Positions 61,988 through 64,000 of a DNA stretch of 64,000 nucleotides are shown here, in pieces. A program made the position numbers and the translations under genes. Source of the stretch: Aminobacter ciceronei (lineage in GTDB: Bacteria; Pseudomonadota; Alphaproteobacteria; Rhizobiales; Rhizobiaceae); NCBI RefSeq assembly GCF_014138625.1, contig NZ_JACJHY010000027.1, positions 41,337-105,336 of the forward strand, in the 5' to 3' direction. The notes under the pieces were generated by a model, which saw only the letters and a program-made list of their open reading frames with translations, did not search any database and was not told the origin of the DNA. Numbering within the stretch: position 1 is the first letter of the stretch; each line of letters starts with the position of its first letter.

Positions 61988-62860
61988 TCATTTGCGCCGC
62001 CGCGCGGGTTGCTGTCCGAAGGCTGCGGCAACGGCGAGCGCAAAGAGATCGTCGGCGATCCCGCGCGCCGCGATCGCGTCCGCCGCCAGGCAGCGCACGC
62101 CCCAGCCCGCGCCATTGGGCAGCGCGGTGATGCCGGCTATCTGGCGTTCCGCTCGACCGAGGCCGGCGAGCTCATCGACAGTTGGCAGCCGGTCAGGCGC
62201 GCCAACGAGCATGAAACTGGACACGACCTTCCATGCGCCGGCGGGCGAAGCCGGGCCGGCAAGGTCCGCTCCGGCGATGTCAAGATTGTCGCGCACGAGC
62301 AGCCGTCCGTCGGCGTCATGAATCTCGACCTTCGCCTCCAGCCGCTCGAACGGACGGTTGCGCGCCTGCGGGTCGTGCAGGGTAAAGGCGTCGGACAGCA
62401 ACAGCACCGCACCGGGCGTGAGCCGGGCCTGGGTGATGTTCGAACACGCGGCACCGGGAAACAGCACCAGCGGATCGGGGGTCAGCGCCAGGAACGCCCC
62501 CTCCTGCAGGACGATCTCGGTCGTCTGGCGAGCTGGCTGGCCGTAGCAGTCGTGAACGACCGTAGCCGCCTGGGTGGTGACGTGGCCGGCGGCGCCCGCC
62601 CCAACATCGAAGCGGCTCGAGAGCCTGTCGTCCCGATAGAGCCCGCCCGAGGAAGACTGCTGATAGACGGTGAGCAGGGACGGGATGGCGGCATCAAGCG
62701 CAAACGGCCGCGTCATGTGGAACGGGTAGGAGACATACTGGCGGCCGATATGCGTGCGCGCGCCATGACGCGACAGCGCCAGCTCGAAGCGGCCGCTGCG
62801 TGCATGGCGCGGTTGCGGCGTGGCATATTCGGGGCGCAGTTGTGGCCAGTGGCTGGTCAT
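61988..62860 (-). CDS. ureD: Urease accessory protein UreD (UreH)
   Basis: A 290-residue scaffold protein that binds urease apoprotein and, with UreF and UreG, helps load nickel. [42 protein letters not shown] and [14 protein letters not shown] are the conserved UreD segments. It overlaps ureG by four bases (ATGA). Confidence 0.92.
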   Translation of the reverse strand: MTSHWPQLRPEYATPQPRHARSGRFELALSRHGARTHIGRQYVSYPFHMTRPFALDAAIPSLLTVYQQSSSGGLYRDDRLSSRFDVGAGAAGHVTTQAATVVHDCYGQPARQTTEIVLQEGAFLALTPDPLVLFPGAACSNITQARLTPGAVLLLSDAFTLHDPQARNRPFERLEAKVEIHDADGRLLVRDNLDIAGADLAGPASPAGAWKVVSSFMLVGAPDRLPTVDELAGLGRAERQIAGITALPNGAGWGVRCLAADAIAARGIADDLFALAVAAAFGQQPARRRK

Positions 62861-63504
62861 CTGAACAACACATCCGAAAGGATGCGGTCGGCGATCGCGT
62901 CGACCCCTTCATTGCTGCGGCAGTTGGTGAGTGCCATCGGTCGGCCGGCGCGCGCGGCGGCGGCCTGTGCTGCCATCGCAGCGAGGTTGACGCCGACATA
63001 AGGCGCAAGGTCGGTCTTGTTGACGACCAGCAGATCGCATTTGAGCACGCCCGGACCATTTTTGCGCGGGATGTCGTCGCCGCCGGCGACATCGATGACG
63101 AACATCCACCAGTCGACGAGGTCGAGCGAGAAGGTCGAGGCGAGATTGTCGCCGCCGCTTTCGATAAGGATCAGCTCGACATCCGGGAACAAGGCTTCCA
63201 GATCATCGGCGGCGGCAATGTTGAGTGTGGGATCCTCGCGGATGACAGTGTGCGGGCAGGCGCCCGCCTCGACAGCCGCAACGCGTGCAGGGTCGATCAG
63301 GCCCGAGCGGCGGATGCGCTCGGCGTCCTCGGCGGTGACGAGGTCGTTGGTGACGATCGCCAGCGACACGCCGCGCGCCGCGAAAGCCGGAATCAGCCGT
63401 TCGATCAGCGCGGTCTTGCCCGAGCCGACGGGACCGCCAATGCCGATTCGGGCGGCGCCGACGCGTGAAGGGGACGGGTTCAATGAGGTCGTCCTGGTGT
63501 CCAT
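62857..63504 (-). CDS. ureG: Urease accessory GTPase UreG
   Basis: A 215-residue SIMIBI GTPase. Walker A is [11 protein letters not shown] (near 23-33), the metal-binding CPH motif is in [11 protein letters not shown] (near 83), and NKTDLA gives guanine specificity. It drives nickel insertion into urease. It follows ureC after four bases and overlaps ureD. Confidence 0.95.
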   Translation of the reverse strand: MDTRTTSLNPSPSRVGAARIGIGGPVGSGKTALIERLIPAFAARGVSLAIVTNDLVTAEDAERIRRSGLIDPARVAAVEAGACPHTVIREDPTLNIAAADDLEALFPDVELILIESGGDNLASTFSLDLVDWWMFVIDVAGGDDIPRKNGPGVLKCDLLVVNKTDLAPYVGVNLAAMAAQAAAARAGRPMALTNCRSNEGVDAIADRILSDVLFR

Positions 63505-63508
63505 GATG

Positions 63509-64000
63509 TCACCTCAGCATGTAGCGTTGGGTCAGCGGCAACTCGTAGGCCGGCTCGCATGTCGCCAGTTCGCCATCGACGAAGACGTCGAAGGTTTGCG
63601 GATCGACGCGGATGTTGGGACAGGCGTCGTTGTGCAGCATGTCCTTCTTCGACAGGCTGCGATTGCCGCGTGAGGGCAGCAATGCCTTCTTCAAATCGAG
63701 CGTCGCGGCCAGTCCGCGCTCAATGGCGAGCGGATTGACGAAGCATGCCGACAGCGCTTGCTTGGCGCGGCCGAAGGCACCCCATTGCGGACGCAGCAGC
63801 AGCGGCTCGCAGGTCATCAGCGAAGCAGCGCTGTCGCCCATTGCGCCCCAGGCGATGAAACCGCCCTTGATGACGAGCTCCGGCTTGATGCCGAAGAAGG
63901 CCGGACGCCAGATGACGATGTCGGCCATCTTGCCGTCTTCGAGCGAGCCGACATGCTCCGCGATGCCGAAGGTGCGCGCGGCATTGATGGTGTATTTGGC
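63509..64000 (-). CDS. ureC: Urease alpha subunit, C-terminal part
   Basis: The last 163 codons of the catalytic subunit; the gene runs off the right edge. [55 protein letters not shown] and the final [21 protein letters not shown] are all typical UreC segments. The next gene is ureG four bases later, so ureE and ureF are not in their usual place between ureC and ureG. Confidence 0.95.
   Translation of the reverse strand, partial: AKYTINAARTFGIAEHVGSLEDGKMADIVIWRPAFFGIKPELVIKGGFIAWGAMGDSAASLMTCEPLLLRPQWGAFGRAKQALSACFVNPLAIERGLAATLDLKKALLPSRGNRSLSKKDMLHNDACPNIRVDPQTFDVFVDGELATCEPAYELPLTQRYMLR

Noticed and set aside
61283..63001. A 572-codon plus-strand open frame opposite ureJ-ureD-ureG
   Set aside because: It lies antisense to well-recognised urease genes and shows no protein family features.
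1..64000. CRISPR arrays, tRNA and rRNA genes
   Set aside because: No regularly spaced repeats and no cloverleaf-like or rRNA sequence were recognised while reading; a tRNA scan could not be run.

Overview
The window is high-GC DNA with tightly packed, often ATGA-overlapping operons. It looks like the genome of a metabolically versatile soil or plant-associated alphaproteobacterium of the Rhizobiales (Mesorhizobium/Phyllobacteriaceae type is my guess). The signs are an AraFGH/Dgo sugar operon, CoxLMS-type molybdenum hydroxylase genes, a DUF982 gene, many ABC importers and a urease locus. No tRNA, rRNA or CRISPR array was recognised.

Layout. 1-5.3 kb: a minus-strand operon of D-aminopeptidase plus DppABC-type peptide importer, with a divergent XRE-cupin regulator. 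5.4-6.9 kb: an MFS exporter behind a SoxR-box-like MerR-type promoter. 6.9-11 kb: a scarred area with a frameshifted CPBP protease, a duplicated fragment of a flavoprotein gene, a secreted serine hydrolase coupled to a small Rap1a/Tai-like protein, a truncated membrane-protein gene and the intact flavoprotein monooxygenase. 11.1-12.7 kb: a globin-coupled chemoreceptor. 13.4-25.9 kb: a ten-gene minus-strand operon for L-arabinose/D-galactose uptake (AraFGH) and non-phosphorylative or De Ley-Doudoroff catabolism, divergent from a GntR regulator plus galactonate dehydratase, with a 13-bp-arm inverted repeat between them. 27-48.7 kb: two adjoining units bracketed by two related LysR regulators. 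One is a cytosine-deaminase-like amidohydrolase with a BMP-type ABC importer that has two receptors. The other is a long minus-strand operon with an NCS2 purine/pyrimidine permease, a three-subunit molybdenum hydroxylase, a CobW metallochaperone, two amidohydrolase-2 paralogues, UbiD, UbiX and XdhC. 49-54.8 kb: a LuxR-regulated cluster with an acyl-CoA-dehydrogenase-like flavin monooxygenase, FMN reductase, alpha/beta hydrolase, cupin and MFS transporter. 54.8-56.7 kb: mobile-element debris with two integrase remnants, an att-like sequence matching the 3' end of guaA, and strong hairpins. 56.7-64 kb: a membrane protein, multicopper oxidase, DUF982 protein, an AT-rich XRE-cupin regulator with glycerate kinase, and the end of a urease operon (ureC-ureG-ureD-hupE).

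How the genes work together. The strongest candidate for an undescribed system is the 27-48.7 kb locus. It combines import (BMP ABC and NCS2), hydrolytic deamination, molybdenum hydroxylation with its XdhC maturation factor, prenyl-FMN-dependent decarboxylation (UbiD/UbiX), and two amidohydrolases, one of which has lost the metal-binding HxH motif. This suggests catabolism of an N-heteroaromatic compound, perhaps a carboxylated purine- or pyrimidine-like ring. The substrate cannot be named from sequence alone.
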